Assembly (NCBI RefSeq): GCF_000936425.1
Contig: NZ_AVFK01000013.1
Coordinates: forward strand, 121,790-185,789
Direction of reading: 5' to 3'
DNA from: Skermanella aerolata KACC 11604
Lineage (GTDB): Bacteria > Pseudomonadota > Alphaproteobacteria > Azospirillales > Azospirillaceae
DNA length: 64,000 bases
The translations under genes were made by a program, and so were the position numbers. Positions 17,988 to 26,801 of this stretch are shown piece by piece. The notes beneath the pieces are model-generated. The model searched no databases, had not been told where the DNA came from, and saw nothing but the letters and a program-made list of their open reading frames with translations. Positions within the stretch are counted from its first letter, which is position 1. Every line of letters starts with the position of its first letter.

Positions 17988-18938
17988 TTGGCGACGATCA
18001 GAGCCACCAGCGGCGCCGTGACCACGGGAACGGCCGCCAGCGACACCATGTACGGTCATGAAGGGGCCGATACGCTTTATGGCCGTGCCGGCGACGACAC
18101 GATCTGGGGCGCCGACGGTGCCGACAGGCTTTACGGCGACTCCGGAACGGACAGGCTCTACGGGGAAGCGGGCGACGATGTCCTGATGGGCGGCACCGGC
18201 GTTTCGTACCTGTATGGCGGAGAGGGGAGCGATACCCTCCATTCCAATCCCTTCACCGGCAACTTTCCCGCCGGCCTCCCCTTGGCGGACAGTGTCCTGG
18301 ATGGCGGAAACGGACGCGATTCCCTGCATTTCTACAACAACACGACCTTCGCCGGGGCGGGAACGGCCTTGGCGGCGGCAACCAGACTGATCGTCACGGG
18401 CCAGGGGGCGGGAAGCATTGCGTTCCAGGAGGCCGGAGGAAGTGCTTCGCACGATGCCGGTCAGTTTTCCGGGATCGAGAAGATCACGGTGACCGGAGCA
18501 GGCCGGCTGGAATTCTACGGCGGCCATGGCTTTTCCGACGGCATCGACGTGACGGGGACCACAGGGAACGACCTGTTCTACAGCGACACCGCCAGCGACA
18601 TCATGCGCAGCGGGGGCGGGGACGATACCTTCATCCTGACGGGATACGGCGGTACCGACACCATCATCAGCGGCGCCTTGGACAACGACACATTCCGCTT
18701 CGATGTTTCCGGCGGCACCGACGCCAGGATCACCGGCTTCAACGGTGCCGGAACGCAGTCCGGCGACTTCCTTTACTTCGAAGACATGATGTACGGACGA
18801 AGTCTGACGGCCAGCGTCGTGGAGAGTGCGGGACGGACCTGCTTCACCATTCAGGCAAATGGTGGGGAATTCGGCCCCACAGTAGTCACGGTGGACAAGA
18901 TCGGCTTGGTGGAAGGCATCGATTACTTCTTGGCCTGA
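17988..18938 (+). CDS. RTX-type calcium-binding repeat protein
   Basis: A 316-residue acidic protein. About residues 18-80 consist of hemolysin-type nonapeptide repeats (GGxGxDxLx style: HEGADTLYG, RAGDDTIWG, EAGDDVLMG), which fold as a calcium-binding beta roll. A further set (TGNDLFYSDTASD, GGGDDTFIL) is near 190-210. There is no N-terminal signal peptide, which fits type I secretion with an uncleaved C-terminal signal. The C-terminus VTVDKIGLVEGIDYFLA is nearly the same as in the RTX protein at 20571. The start is taken as TTG at 17988 after a CGGAGAGAAG site, because the encoded N-terminus MATI matches the ATG-started paralogue. No HlyB/HlyD exporter is in the window. Confidence 0.82.
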   Translation: MATIRATSGAVTTGTAASDTMYGHEGADTLYGRAGDDTIWGADGADRLYGDSGTDRLYGEAGDDVLMGGTGVSYLYGGEGSDTLHSNPFTGNFPAGLPLADSVLDGGNGRDSLHFYNNTTFAGAGTALAAATRLIVTGQGAGSIAFQEAGGSASHDAGQFSGIEKITVTGAGRLEFYGGHGFSDGIDVTGTTGNDLFYSDTASDIMRSGGGDDTFILTGYGGTDTIISGALDNDTFRFDVSGGTDARITGFNGAGTQSGDFLYFEDMMYGRSLTASVVESAGRTCFTIQANGGEFGPTVVTVDKIGLVEGIDYFLA

Positions 18939-19024
18939 TGTGACAACATCGTGGAATATGTAAGCTGCCGTTGTGGGGTATTTAGGCCGAAGCCGGTCCG
19001 ACTGGTGTTTAACAAAATGATGCA

Positions 19025-19048
19025 TTAATGCGCCACGGGACGCATTAA
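19025..19048. promoter_or_regulatory. Inverted repeat upstream of beta-helix gene
   Basis: TTAATGCG and CGCATTAA form perfect 8-bp arms around CCACGGGA, ending 38 bases before the ATG of the secreted beta-helix protein. Size and placement suit an operator or a small RNA hairpin in the leader. No regulator can be assigned. Confidence 0.4.
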
Positions 19049-19086
19049 GACCACGCACCTCAGGTCACACGGTGCGGTGGTTATCT

Positions 19087-20427
19087 ATGAAGTCGAAATT
19101 CTGCCTGACGTTGTTGGTTGCGCTGGCGGCTTTTTCCGGAGCCGCCAGTGCGGCCGCTGATCCGGAATGGTTCAAAACGCCAGAACCGCAGGGAACGGGA
19201 AGCCGGAAAGTACCGGTTGCCAGCGGCCAGTCTCTCCAGGATGCCTTCAACAAGGCGAAGCCGGGCGATATCCTGGAAATTGGTGAGGGAGTGTACCGGG
19301 CGACCAACGGGGTGGCATTGCTCAACTCGGGCACTCCCGGACAATGGATCACCGTCCGCGCCGCTCCGGGAGCCACTCCGACGATCGACCTGAACAACAC
19401 GGGCTCATTCCAGATCGCCGCTTCCAACGTCGTCGTCGAGGGGTTGGAGATCATCAACGGCAAGGGCGACAATCTTCACATTTCGCCGTGGCAGGGCTCG
19501 ATCCGCAACATCATCGTCCGGTCGATGAAGATCCACTCGCTCCGCACCGGGTCGGGAGCGGCCATCAAGATAAACCGGAACAACCCGATAAAGGCCGATG
19601 TCGAAAACGTCTATATCGAGGACTCGGACCTTCAGCAGCCGATCAACAACGCGGTCGTCGATGGCGTCGGCGTCCGGACGGCTGTCGTACGCAACAACTG
19701 GATACACGACCCGACGCAGGGCAATTCCGGCATCTTCTTCAAGGGCGGATCGACAAGAGTGCTGATCGAGGACAACCTGATCAGCGGCATCCGCGGCAAT
19801 TCGGCCCTCATGCTGGGCGGCAATACCGGCCCGCAATACTTCGACCCCGATCTCCCCAGTCAGGAAGGGACCGATCAGGTCGCCCGGAACAACATCATCG
19901 CCGACTACAACGACAGCGCCATCGAGGTCCGGGGCGTGGTGCGCGGGCTGATCTACAACAACACGATCGTCGGCGATTCACCCTACGCCGTTTTCCGCCT
20001 GACCTACGGAAACAACGCGGCCGGTGGCCAAAGCGGCAATCAGCAGATCGAGATCAGCGACAATCTGGTCGTCAACACGGCGTCCACCCCCCTGATGTAT
20101 GCCTGGAACGATGGAAATGTCGGCAGCTTCAGCGTCGGACCGCAGGTCTGGGCCGGACTGTTCAAGCAGTACGAGCGTAACGGCCTGCCCACCTTCCCGC
20201 AGTCCTTCGACAAGGTGGTCAGCCGCTACGATGTCGCCAAGGTCGTACGGAATCCCAGCGACGACGGTCTGACGGGCCTTGACGACGCCAGGCAACGCTA
20301 CGCCCCGGTGTCCGGCAGCCCGGCTCTCAAATCCGGCAGCGGCGTTACCGGCACCCTGCTGGACTCATCAGGCAAGGCGCGTTCGGCCTCCGCACCATCG
20401 ATCGGAGCCATCGAGCAGCCGGAGTGA
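19087..20427 (+). CDS. Secreted right-handed beta-helix protein (pectate/alginate-lyase-like fold)
   Basis: A 446-residue exported protein. The signal peptide MKSKFCLTLLVALAAFSGAASA would be cleaved near residues 22-24. The mature part begins with SGQSLQDAFNKAKPGDILEIGEGVYR, the usual entry of parallel beta-helix (PbH1/NosD/PL6-like) proteins, then repeats of the type VVVEGLEIINGKGD, VRNNWIHD, IEDNLISG, ARNNIIADYNDSAIEV and YNNTIVGDS. This fold is used by polysaccharide lyases and epimerases. I cannot identify catalytic residues with confidence. The ATG at 19087 is preferred over an upstream GTG because it gives a clean signal peptide. It is flanked by two RTX proteins, so surface or matrix polysaccharide handling is a reasonable guess. 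Confidence 0.82.
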   Translation: MKSKFCLTLLVALAAFSGAASAAADPEWFKTPEPQGTGSRKVPVASGQSLQDAFNKAKPGDILEIGEGVYRATNGVALLNSGTPGQWITVRAAPGATPTIDLNNTGSFQIAASNVVVEGLEIINGKGDNLHISPWQGSIRNIIVRSMKIHSLRTGSGAAIKINRNNPIKADVENVYIEDSDLQQPINNAVVDGVGVRTAVVRNNWIHDPTQGNSGIFFKGGSTRVLIEDNLISGIRGNSALMLGGNTGPQYFDPDLPSQEGTDQVARNNIIADYNDSAIEVRGVVRGLIYNNTIVGDSPYAVFRLTYGNNAAGGQSGNQQIEISDNLVVNTASTPLMYAWNDGNVGSFSVGPQVWAGLFKQYERNGLPTFPQSFDKVVSRYDVAKVVRNPSDDGLTGLDDARQRYAPVSGSPALKSGSGVTGTLLDSSGKARSASAPSIGAIEQPE

Positions 20428-20570
20428 CTCCAGGGCGATGCCGTTACAAATGGTCCCTAGGTTCCGGTATTCTTCCTGATCCAGGTTAATGACGCACCGT
20501 CGGCACGGCGTTCCCCTTCCAGCCAGATCACGTCCCAAGGTGGTGACGGCAACAGGGGAAGAAACGCAAA

Positions 20571-21818
20571 ATGGCAACTATCATCGGCACGGATGCACGC
20601 GATGACCTGGTTGGAACCTCCGCCGCCGACTGGATCGAAGGTCTTGGCGACAATGACCGGATCTGGGGGCAGGCCGGCGACGACAGGTTATTCGGCAGTA
20701 AGGGACATGATGGTCTGCGCGGCGAAGCCGGCGACGACTGGATACATGGCAACGACGGTATCGACTATCTCTCCGGCGGCACCGGCCAGGACCTGCTCTA
20801 CGGCGACAAGGGCAACGACGTCCTGGACGGTGGGCCGCACGAAGACCAGATTCACGCCGGTTCCGGCGATGATACGGCTTTGGGCGGCACCGGGAACGAC
20901 CTCATCCATGGTGACTGGGACAACGACCAAATCTTTGGACAAGAGGGCGATGACATCCTGCACGGTGACACGGGCGACGACCGGATCGAAGCCGGAGCTG
21001 GGAACGATCTCGCACTGGGAGGCAGCGGGGCCGACTGGCTGATGGGTGACGACGGCAACGACAGGCTATTCGGCGATGATGGCAAGGATGAGATCCACGG
21101 CGGACGTGGTGCCAATCAGGTATTCGGGGATGCCGGTAACGACACCGTCGTCCTGGACTTCACCATAATCCTGACCGGACCCGATCGGAACGCGGACGAG
21201 TATAGCGGCAGCTACGCGGATGGCGGTTCGGGCGCCGATACATTGCGGATCGAGATGGGCAGTAACTTTCCCTATGCCGGGTTCCTCGGTGTCAATTCGG
21301 CTACGGGAACCACCGGCTGGGGATCGCCGAACGACGAGGATCCTTCTTGGCGGGGAAGCCGGTTCGGTAACTTCGAGCGCATCGAGATCACAGCCGTGGA
21401 TGGTCAGGTGCCGGAATTCGGTTATCAGGGCGGCGACGATCCCATCACGGTCGTCAGTTTCTCACCCATCAACTTCCTGAATGGCGGCGGGGCATCCGAG
21501 CACCTGATCGTTGCCGCCGCCTCCAGCGGCAGCGTCTTCGACGGCGGCGGAGGTAACGACACGTTGGTCAGCCCGCAGAACTCCAGAGATCAGTTCATCT
21601 ATCATGCCGGCACGGAACAGTACGAAGACTACCAGGGTAAGGACATTATCGTCGGCTTTAACGATCTCGACGTGATGAAATTTCGAGGTTTTGCCAGCAG
21701 CGACGATGTCTCTGTCAAGGAAACGGATGGAACGACCGTGTTCACCTGGATTTCGGGAAGCGTTACAGTGGATAGGGTCGGCCTGAGCGAAGGCCAAGAT
21801 TATCTTTTCGTCGCGTAA
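20571..21818 (+). CDS. RTX-type calcium-binding repeat protein, many nonapeptide repeats
   Basis: A 415-residue acidic protein. Residues about 15-200 are a long run of RTX nonapeptides (QAGDDRLFG, EAGDDWIHG, GTGQDLLYG, KGNDVLDGG, GSGDDTALG, DDGNDRLFG and others), predicted to bind many calcium ions as a beta roll. The C-terminal half is a non-repeat beta-rich domain, ending VTVDRVGLSEGQDYLFVA like the RTX protein at 17988. There is no Sec signal; export by a type I system encoded elsewhere is likely. The ATG follows GGGGAAGAAA. Shared N- and C-termini show the two RTX genes are paralogues on either side of the beta-helix gene. Confidence 0.87.
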   Translation: MATIIGTDARDDLVGTSAADWIEGLGDNDRIWGQAGDDRLFGSKGHDGLRGEAGDDWIHGNDGIDYLSGGTGQDLLYGDKGNDVLDGGPHEDQIHAGSGDDTALGGTGNDLIHGDWDNDQIFGQEGDDILHGDTGDDRIEAGAGNDLALGGSGADWLMGDDGNDRLFGDDGKDEIHGGRGANQVFGDAGNDTVVLDFTIILTGPDRNADEYSGSYADGGSGADTLRIEMGSNFPYAGFLGVNSATGTTGWGSPNDEDPSWRGSRFGNFERIEITAVDGQVPEFGYQGGDDPITVVSFSPINFLNGGGASEHLIVAAASSGSVFDGGGGNDTLVSPQNSRDQFIYHAGTEQYEDYQGKDIIVGFNDLDVMKFRGFASSDDVSVKETDGTTVFTWISGSVTVDRVGLSEGQDYLFVA

Positions 21819-21819
21819 A

Positions 21820-21848
21820 CGGCATGCACTAGGCCCAGTAGCATGCCG
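21820..21848. terminator. Hairpin between convergent genes
   Basis: CGGCATGC and GCATGCCG form perfect 8-bp arms separated by 13 bases, directly after the RTX stop and before the end of the convergent lyase gene. It is suitable as a bidirectional terminator, although no clear U-run follows. Confidence 0.5.
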
Positions 21849-21871
21849 CTCAGCCCAGGCTAACACCTCGG

Positions 21872-22738
21872 TCAGGACGCCGTGTCGCCGCGCCTTGCCC
21901 GCATCAGCACGCGCCGCATCGCAAGTGCAACCGGCCGTTCGACCATCCTGCCGTCCAGCAGCACGACGCCCGACGAGGCGGCTGCGGTGTCTTCGAACGC
22001 GGCGACGATACGGCGAGCCTGACGTATTTCCTCATCCGTCGGCGAAAACGCCGCGTTGATGACGGGCACCTGGGTCGGATGGATCGCCATCTTGGCGGAA
22101 AAACCGAGACCAAGCACGCGGCGAGCCTCGCCGGCGCAGGCGTCGGGATCTCCGACATCGACAAAGGGCATGTCGATGGCCGGAACCCCGGCAAGCGCCG
22201 CCGCATGGACAACCCGCGACCGACCGTGGAGCAGGGCGTCCCATGTGGCGGGCGATCCCAGTTCCGCCGCCAGATCCAGGCCGCCGAACATCACGGCGGC
22301 TATCCGAGGCGAGGCGCCGGCAATCGCCGTGGCCTCTTCGATGCCGCGCAGCGTCTCGATCTGGACGACGATCCGCATGTCCAGGCCGGCAACGGCAAGC
22401 AGCTGGTCGATCCAACCGGCTTCCTGTGCCGAATCCACCTTGGGGACCGCTATGAGGCCCTGTCGCGGACGGGCCTCGATGATCGCCAACATGTCGCGCA
22501 GACCGGCCTCGGTGCGGATGCTGTTGATCCGGACGACGCGGTCGCACTCGCCAAGCGGCGGACCAGTGAGAAAGCGCACCGCTTCGGTGCGGGCCTGTTC
22601 CTTGCCCTGCGGCGGTACGGCATCTTCCAGATCGACGCAGACCGCATCGGCCCCACTGGCCGCAGCCTTGGCAAAACGGTCCGGCCGGTTCGCCGGCACG
22701 AAAAGCAGGCTGCGCCAGCCGGCTTGTTCACTCTGCAT
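21872..22738 (-). CDS. HpcH/HpaI/CitE-family aldolase or lyase
   Basis: A 288-residue TIM-barrel enzyme of the CitE-like family: RSLLFVPANRPDRFAKA at the N-terminus, VDLEDAVPP (metal/acid site), VQIETLRGIEEA, VMFGGLDLAAELG and a C-terminal KMAIHPTQVPVIN segment. These features match CoA-ester or 2-hydroxy acid lyases of this family. The start used is the ATG at 22736-22738, which follows a run of GGGGGGA; an upstream start would add unrelated residues. It is 60 bases downstream of the FAH-family gene in the same direction, so the two form a small carboxylic-acid catabolic operon. Confidence 0.87.
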   Translation of the reverse strand: MQSEQAGWRSLLFVPANRPDRFAKAAASGADAVCVDLEDAVPPQGKEQARTEAVRFLTGPPLGECDRVVRINSIRTEAGLRDMLAIIEARPRQGLIAVPKVDSAQEAGWIDQLLAVAGLDMRIVVQIETLRGIEEATAIAGASPRIAAVMFGGLDLAAELGSPATWDALLHGRSRVVHAAALAGVPAIDMPFVDVGDPDACAGEARRVLGLGFSAKMAIHPTQVPVINAAFSPTDEEIRQARRIVAAFEDTAAASSGVVLLDGRMVERPVALAMRRVLMRARRGDTAS

Positions 22739-22798
22739 GTTTCCCCCCACACATCTTTCTTGATGCCGCCATCCTTGTTGCGGCCGTCGGCGCACGGT

Positions 22799-23689
22799 TC
22801 AGCGCAAGGTATTGGCGAGACGGCCGATGCCTTCGATCTCGATCGTCACCCGGTCGCCCCTCTTGAGATATTTGGGCGGGTTGAAGCCGATGCCGACGCC
22901 GGCCGGCGTACCGGTCGCGATCACATCGCCGGGCTGGAGCGTGATGCCGGCGGAGATCGTCTCGATCAGGGTCGGGATATCGAAGATAAGGTCGCAGGTA
23001 TTCGCGTCCTGTCGCAGTTCATCGTTCACCCAGCACCGGACTGCCAGAGACGCCGGGTCCAGTTCGTCCGCCGTGACGATCCAAGGTCCCATCGGGCAGA
23101 AGGTGTCGAATGACTTGCCGAGGAACCATTGCTTGTGCCGCCCCTGAATATCGCGGGCGGTCACGTCGTTGATGATCGTGTAGCCCCAGACATGGCCGTA
23201 AGCCTGATCCTTCGATATGCCCCGGCCGCCCGTGCCGATCACGATGGCCAGTTCGGCCTCGTAATCGATGCTGTCGCTGATGCCTTCCGGATAGCGGATA
23301 TCGGTGCCGTCGGCAACGACCGATTCCGGAACCTTGGTGAAGATGATCGGCACTTCAGGAATCGCATCCGACCGATCCTTGGAACTGCTGTCGAAGCCGC
23401 TACGGCTGAACTCGTGCGCATGGTCGAAGTAGTTCTTCCCGACGCACATGACGTTACGGGCCGGGCGCGGGATCGGCGCCTCCAGTTCCACGTCGGACAG
23501 GTCGACCGCATCGCCCTCGTTGCCGATGCCGGCGAGGCGGGCTTTCAGGTCGTCGTAGCGCCGGATCAGATCGACGATGTCGGCAACAGGCTCGCCGAGG
23601 ACCATGTCGAGCGGTCGCACCTTGCCAGCCTCAGCATCGACAAGGCCGGTCATCCTGCGGCCACCCATCCGGAAAGTCGCGAACTTCAT
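22799..23689 (-). CDS. Fumarylacetoacetate hydrolase (FAH) family protein
   Basis: A 296-residue FAH-fold hydrolase/decarboxylase. Visible are CVGKNYFDHAHEF, the metal-binding EAELAIVIG, WGYTIINDVTARDIQ, and GKSFDTFCPMGPWIV. The family cleaves or decarboxylates beta-dicarbonyl and 2-oxo acid compounds, for example in aromatic-acid or sugar-acid breakdown. AGGAG stands seven to eight bases before the ATG. Two copies of an 11-bp box overlap its leader, so the divergent FadR-type regulator probably represses it. It precedes and is likely cotranscribed with the CitE-like gene. Confidence 0.9.
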   Translation of the reverse strand: MKFATFRMGGRRMTGLVDAEAGKVRPLDMVLGEPVADIVDLIRRYDDLKARLAGIGNEGDAVDLSDVELEAPIPRPARNVMCVGKNYFDHAHEFSRSGFDSSSKDRSDAIPEVPIIFTKVPESVVADGTDIRYPEGISDSIDYEAELAIVIGTGGRGISKDQAYGHVWGYTIINDVTARDIQGRHKQWFLGKSFDTFCPMGPWIVTADELDPASLAVRCWVNDELRQDANTCDLIFDIPTLIETISAGITLQPGDVIATGTPAGVGIGFNPPKYLKRGDRVTIEIEGIGRLANTLR

Positions 23690-23698
23690 CCGTCACTC

Positions 23699-23720
23699 CT
23701 GAACCATTACTAAACCATTA
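23699..23720. promoter_or_regulatory. Tandem 11-bp boxes in the FAH leader
   Basis: CTGAACCATTA is followed immediately by CTAAACCATTA, a direct repeat with exactly one helical-turn spacing, only ten bases upstream of the FAH start codon. The core AACCATT recurs as AATGGTT in the palindrome at 26743. A candidate operator for the FadR-type regulator at 23928. Confidence 0.45.
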
Positions 23721-23927
23721 GGAAATCCATTATTGCCAAATGGCGCCGTCCGCGCAATCATGGATCATGTCGGACCGGGAGAAAGCAGCAGCGGAACGAC
23801 GTCAACGTTCCTGAATTCCCTTAAGAAGGCTGCTTGTGAAGCTGCTTCCAAGGCTGTTGCCGACGGGTTGTCCGGCGGCTAGAAATGGGTTCTGTTTGGC
23901 TCACCTCTGCGGACCTCGAGACCTCCC

Positions 23928-24671
23928 ATGGATACACGCAACATTCGCACACGCGCCGCGACGGGAGCCAATGCCCTGGTCCAGCTTATCGAGAGCAACA
24001 TAGCGGACGGTTCCTGGACCGCCGGGTTCAAGCTACCGCCGGAGCGCGACCTGGAAAAGCAGTTCGGGGTTTCCCGCAATACCCTGCGCAAGAGCCTCAA
24101 GCTGCTCCAGGACAAAGGCAGGATCGTCCGGCATGTCGGCCGGGGATCGTTCGTGGCGCCGGCCCGGCAGGATCTTCCCCAAAGCCGGGCTTTGGACTCC
24201 TTCGTTCCGGTTTCCGCCGACAGCCTGGTGCTGCGCATTCACGGCGCCAGTCCGGCCGAGATCATGGAGGTCCGTCTCGTGGTCGAACCGGCGGCGATCG
24301 AACTGGCGGCACTTCGCGCCAATGCGGGGGACGTGCGACGGATCAGGGATTGCCTCACCCAATCCGAACAGGCCGGCGAGATCGCGGATTTCGAGCATTG
24401 GGACGGCCAACTGCATGTCGCGATCGTCGCTGCGTCCAAGAACAGCCTGCTGATGGACCTTTACGCGACCATGAACGAGACGCGGAACCAGCCGGAATGG
24501 CTCCGGCTCAAGCACCGCTCCCTGACGCCCGAGCGGCGCCGGATTTATCAGGAACAGCACAGGCGCATCGTGGACGCGCTGGCGGACCGCGACGCCGTCA
24601 CCGCCCGGAACGAGTTGCGCGACCACCTGCTTCTCGTCCGCTCCAACCTGCTCGGTCCGGTGAATTCGTGA
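23928..24671 (+). CDS. FadR/GntR-family transcriptional regulator
   Basis: A 247-residue regulator with a GntR winged helix (WTAGFKLPPERDLEKQFGVS, then NTLRKSLKLLQDKGRIVRH) and an FCD effector domain (EIMEVRLVVEPAAIELAALR; HWDGQLHVAIV; RRIVDALADRD). It is divergent from the FAH/CitE operon and upstream of a TauE-type permease on its own strand. Predicted to control one or both sides; ligand unknown. It shares architecture with, but is not a close copy of, the regulator at 13106. Confidence 0.9.
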   Translation: MDTRNIRTRAATGANALVQLIESNIADGSWTAGFKLPPERDLEKQFGVSRNTLRKSLKLLQDKGRIVRHVGRGSFVAPARQDLPQSRALDSFVPVSADSLVLRIHGASPAEIMEVRLVVEPAAIELAALRANAGDVRRIRDCLTQSEQAGEIADFEHWDGQLHVAIVAASKNSLLMDLYATMNETRNQPEWLRLKHRSLTPERRRIYQEQHRRIVDALADRDAVTARNELRDHLLLVRSNLLGPVNS

Positions 24672-24699
24672 TGGGTGATTGGCTCATATTTGGTCCACG

Positions 24700-25476
24700 A
24701 TGGAGTGCAGAACTCATGTGGGTCAAGTCGTGAGCATCGGCGCCATTCTGCTGATATCCGTCATCGTGCTCGCGACGTCGTTCCTGTCCGGCATCTTCGG
24801 CATGGCGGGCGGCATGATCTACATGGGCGCCCTGCTGCTCCTGCTGCCGGTACCCGCCGCCATGGTCCTGCACGGGGTCACCCAGACAGCGTCCAACGGT
24901 TGGCGTGCCTACTTGTGGCGCGGCTATGTCGCATGGCCGATCCTGCTGCGCTACCTGATCGGCTCGGCGATCGCCTTCGCCGCCTTCTCGCTGGTGCGCT
25001 TCGTGCCCGATCCGCCGCTTGTGCTGGTAGTGCTCGGATTGACGCCGTTCCTCGCCTGGATGGTACCGGACTGGGCAGCACCACGGGCGGACAGGATCGG
25101 CGGGGCCGAACTATGCGGTTTCATCGGCACGTCCTTCCAGCTCCTGTCCGGCGTATCCGGGCCGCTGCTGGACGTCTTCTTCGTCCGCTGTCCGCTCGAC
25201 CGGCGGGCGGTGGTCGCTACCAAGGCGGCCTGTCAGGTCGCCACGCACCTGCTGAAGCTGGTGTATTTCGGACGCATCATCGGCGAGGGCGGCAGCGAAC
25301 TCGGCTGGCCCGTGCTGGCGATCTCCGTCGTTTTGGCGATGGCGGGAACCAGCCTCAGCCGGGCGATGCTTGAACGATTGACCGACATCCAGTTCCGCAG
25401 CTGGACCCAGCGGATCGTGCTGGGCGTCGGCGCCGTCTACCTGCTGCAAGGCATCGCCGCCTTCGCGGCAGGCTGA
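24700..25476 (+). CDS. TauE/SafE-family sulfite/organic-anion exporter
   Basis: A predominantly hydrophobic protein of about 258 residues with some eight membrane segments (the first about [26 protein letters not shown]) and the internal-repeat glycine patterns of the TauE/SafE/YfcA family. The family moves sulfite, sulfonates or other organic anions. The start is uncertain: the ATG at 24700 lacks a good ribosome site, and a GTG at 24730 beginning [10 protein letters not shown] is an alternative. It lies 28 bases after the regulator gene and points the same way. Confidence 0.8.
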   Translation: MECRTHVGQVVSIGAILLISVIVLATSFLSGIFGMAGGMIYMGALLLLLPVPAAMVLHGVTQTASNGWRAYLWRGYVAWPILLRYLIGSAIAFAAFSLVRFVPDPPLVLVVLGLTPFLAWMVPDWAAPRADRIGGAELCGFIGTSFQLLSGVSGPLLDVFFVRCPLDRRAVVATKAACQVATHLLKLVYFGRIIGEGGSELGWPVLAISVVLAMAGTSLSRAMLERLTDIQFRSWTQRIVLGVGAVYLLQGIAAFAAG

Positions 25477-25546
25477 AACGGCACCTCGCAAGGCAACACA
25501 GGACACGCCCCAACGAACGGGCATAACAAAACGGGGAGGAACGAGA

Positions 25547-26533
25547 ATGGAGCGCCGCAATCTTGGAAGAGCCGGGCTTGTCGTTTCCGTCATCGGCCTC
25601 GGCTGTTCGGGAATGACCGGCGACTACGGCGTCCCGGACGACGTGGAGTCGGTCGCCACCATTCACCGGGCGCTGGAACTCGGCGTGAACTTCTTCGATA
25701 CCTCGGACGCCTATGCGGACGGCCGCAACGAGCAGCTGATCGCCGGCGCCATAGCCGGCCGGCGCGACGGCCTCGTCCTGGCCACCAAGTTCGGCAACAT
25801 CCGAGGCCCCAACGGCGAGAGGGGAGGGGTCAACGGCCGCCCCGAGCATGTCTTCAAGGCTTGCGACGCCAGCCTGCGCCGCCTCGGCATCGACGTCATC
25901 GACCTCCTGTACCAGCACAGGGTCGATCCAGACGTCCCGATCGCCGAAACCGTCGGCGCCATGTCGCGTCTGGTCGAACAGGGCAAGGTGCGCTTCATCG
26001 GCCTGTGCGAGGCCGGTCCCGAAACTATCCGCCGTGCCCACGCCACTCACCCAGTATCGGCCCTCCAGATGGAATATTCGCTGTGGACCCGCGATGCCGA
26101 GGACGTGATCATTCCGGTCCTGCGTGAACTCGGTATCGGGCTGGTGCCCTACAGCCCGCTCGGACGCGGGTTCCTGACCGGAACCTTCCGCCGGCGTGAC
26201 GATCTGATTCCTGCCGACCGGCGCCATGCCCATCCGCGTTTCCAGGAAGGCAACTTCGAACGGAACCTCGGTCTGCTCGAAACCTTGGACCGGATCGCCG
26301 ACGCAAACGGCCGGACTTCCGCCCAGGTAGCGCTTGCCTGGGTCCTGTCGCGCGGTCCGGATATCGTGCCGATACCGGGGACCAAGCACCGCTCCTGGCT
26401 GGAGCAGAACGTGGCCGCGGCCCGGATCACCCTTGACGACGCCGACTTGAAGGCACTGGACGAGGCGTTCCCGCCAGGTGCCGCTTCCGGTCTCCGCTAC
26501 CCGGAAGGCCAGCTCCGGCGGCTGGGCATCTGA
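25547..26533 (+). CDS. Aldo/keto reductase
   Basis: A 328-residue NADPH-dependent AKR of the YajO/Tas-like group. The catalytic tetrad is visible: D and Y in [12 protein letters not shown] in LATKFGN, and H in LLYQHRVDP. The C-terminus has the cofactor segment [28 protein letters not shown] lies just before the ATG. Nearby genes suggest it reduces or oxidises an intermediate of the carboxylate pathway, but this is inference. Confidence 0.9.
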   Translation: MERRNLGRAGLVVSVIGLGCSGMTGDYGVPDDVESVATIHRALELGVNFFDTSDAYADGRNEQLIAGAIAGRRDGLVLATKFGNIRGPNGERGGVNGRPEHVFKACDASLRRLGIDVIDLLYQHRVDPDVPIAETVGAMSRLVEQGKVRFIGLCEAGPETIRRAHATHPVSALQMEYSLWTRDAEDVIIPVLRELGIGLVPYSPLGRGFLTGTFRRRDDLIPADRRHAHPRFQEGNFERNLGLLETLDRIADANGRTSAQVALAWVLSRGPDIVPIPGTKHRSWLEQNVAAARITLDDADLKALDEAFPPGAASGLRYPEGQLRRLGI

Positions 26534-26571
26534 TACCAGGAGCCGAAGAGTCTGACCGGCATTCCGTGAGT

Positions 26572-26628
26572 GTTGGGCCACGGCCCAACCTACAGGCTTC
26601 TGCTTCGTAGGTTGGGCCGTGGCCCAAC
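26572..26628. repeat. Nested dyad: two 22-bp inverted arms, each itself palindromic
   Basis: Arms at 26572-26593 and 26607-26628 are exact reverse complements around a 13-base loop. Within each arm GTTGGGCC and GGCCCAAC also pair, so either two small hairpins or one long hairpin can form. It can act as a terminator for the reductase gene. The form resembles dispersed REP-like elements found in many proteobacterial genomes. Confidence 0.8.
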
Positions 26629-26682
26629 AAGCACTGTCCACCCAGGTCGATGTCTTCGGCCCCTGATATGAATTCCGGTTTG

Positions 26683-26699
26683 ACCAATCCACGATTGGT
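26683..26699. promoter_or_regulatory. Palindrome ACCAAT-N5-ATTGGT
   Basis: Perfect 6-bp arms flank CCACG. It is the first of three operator-like dyads before the alpha/beta-hydrolase gene. The string TCCACGAT also occurs just upstream of the TauE-type gene (24694-24701). Confidence 0.42.
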
Positions 26700-26742
26700 T
26701 TCCGCTCCGCAGCAATACGCATCCTTGAGGAAACATCGGCTT

Positions 26743-26762
26743 GACAATGGTTCACCATTGTC
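26743..26762. promoter_or_regulatory. Palindrome GACAATGG-N4-CCATTGTC
   Basis: Perfect 8-bp arms around TTCA overlap a TTGACA hexamer (26741-26746). The inner TGGTTCACCA matches the TGGT/ACCA style of FadR-type operators and shares AATGGTT with the boxes at 23699-23720. Confidence 0.5.
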
Positions 26763-26780
26763 GCCCAATGTAAACCTATT

Positions 26781-26801
26781 GCCAATTGGTCACTGATTGG
26801 C
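26781..26801. promoter_or_regulatory. Palindrome GCCAAT-N9-ATTGGC
   Basis: Perfect 6-bp arms flank TGGTCACTG, ending 21 bases before the start codon of the alpha/beta-hydrolase gene. Similar half-sites to the dyad at 26683. Confidence 0.42.

Noticed and set aside
20593..21042. Thr/Ala-rich open frame inside the RTX gene
   Set aside because: It is a second frame of the nonapeptide repeats, so its apparent repeats are inherited from the RTX DNA.
20680..21160. Possible CRISPR-like or tandem DNA repeat
   Set aside because: The periodicity is 27 bases and follows degenerate Gly/Asp codons of RTX nonapeptides. Units are not identical and there are no spacers.
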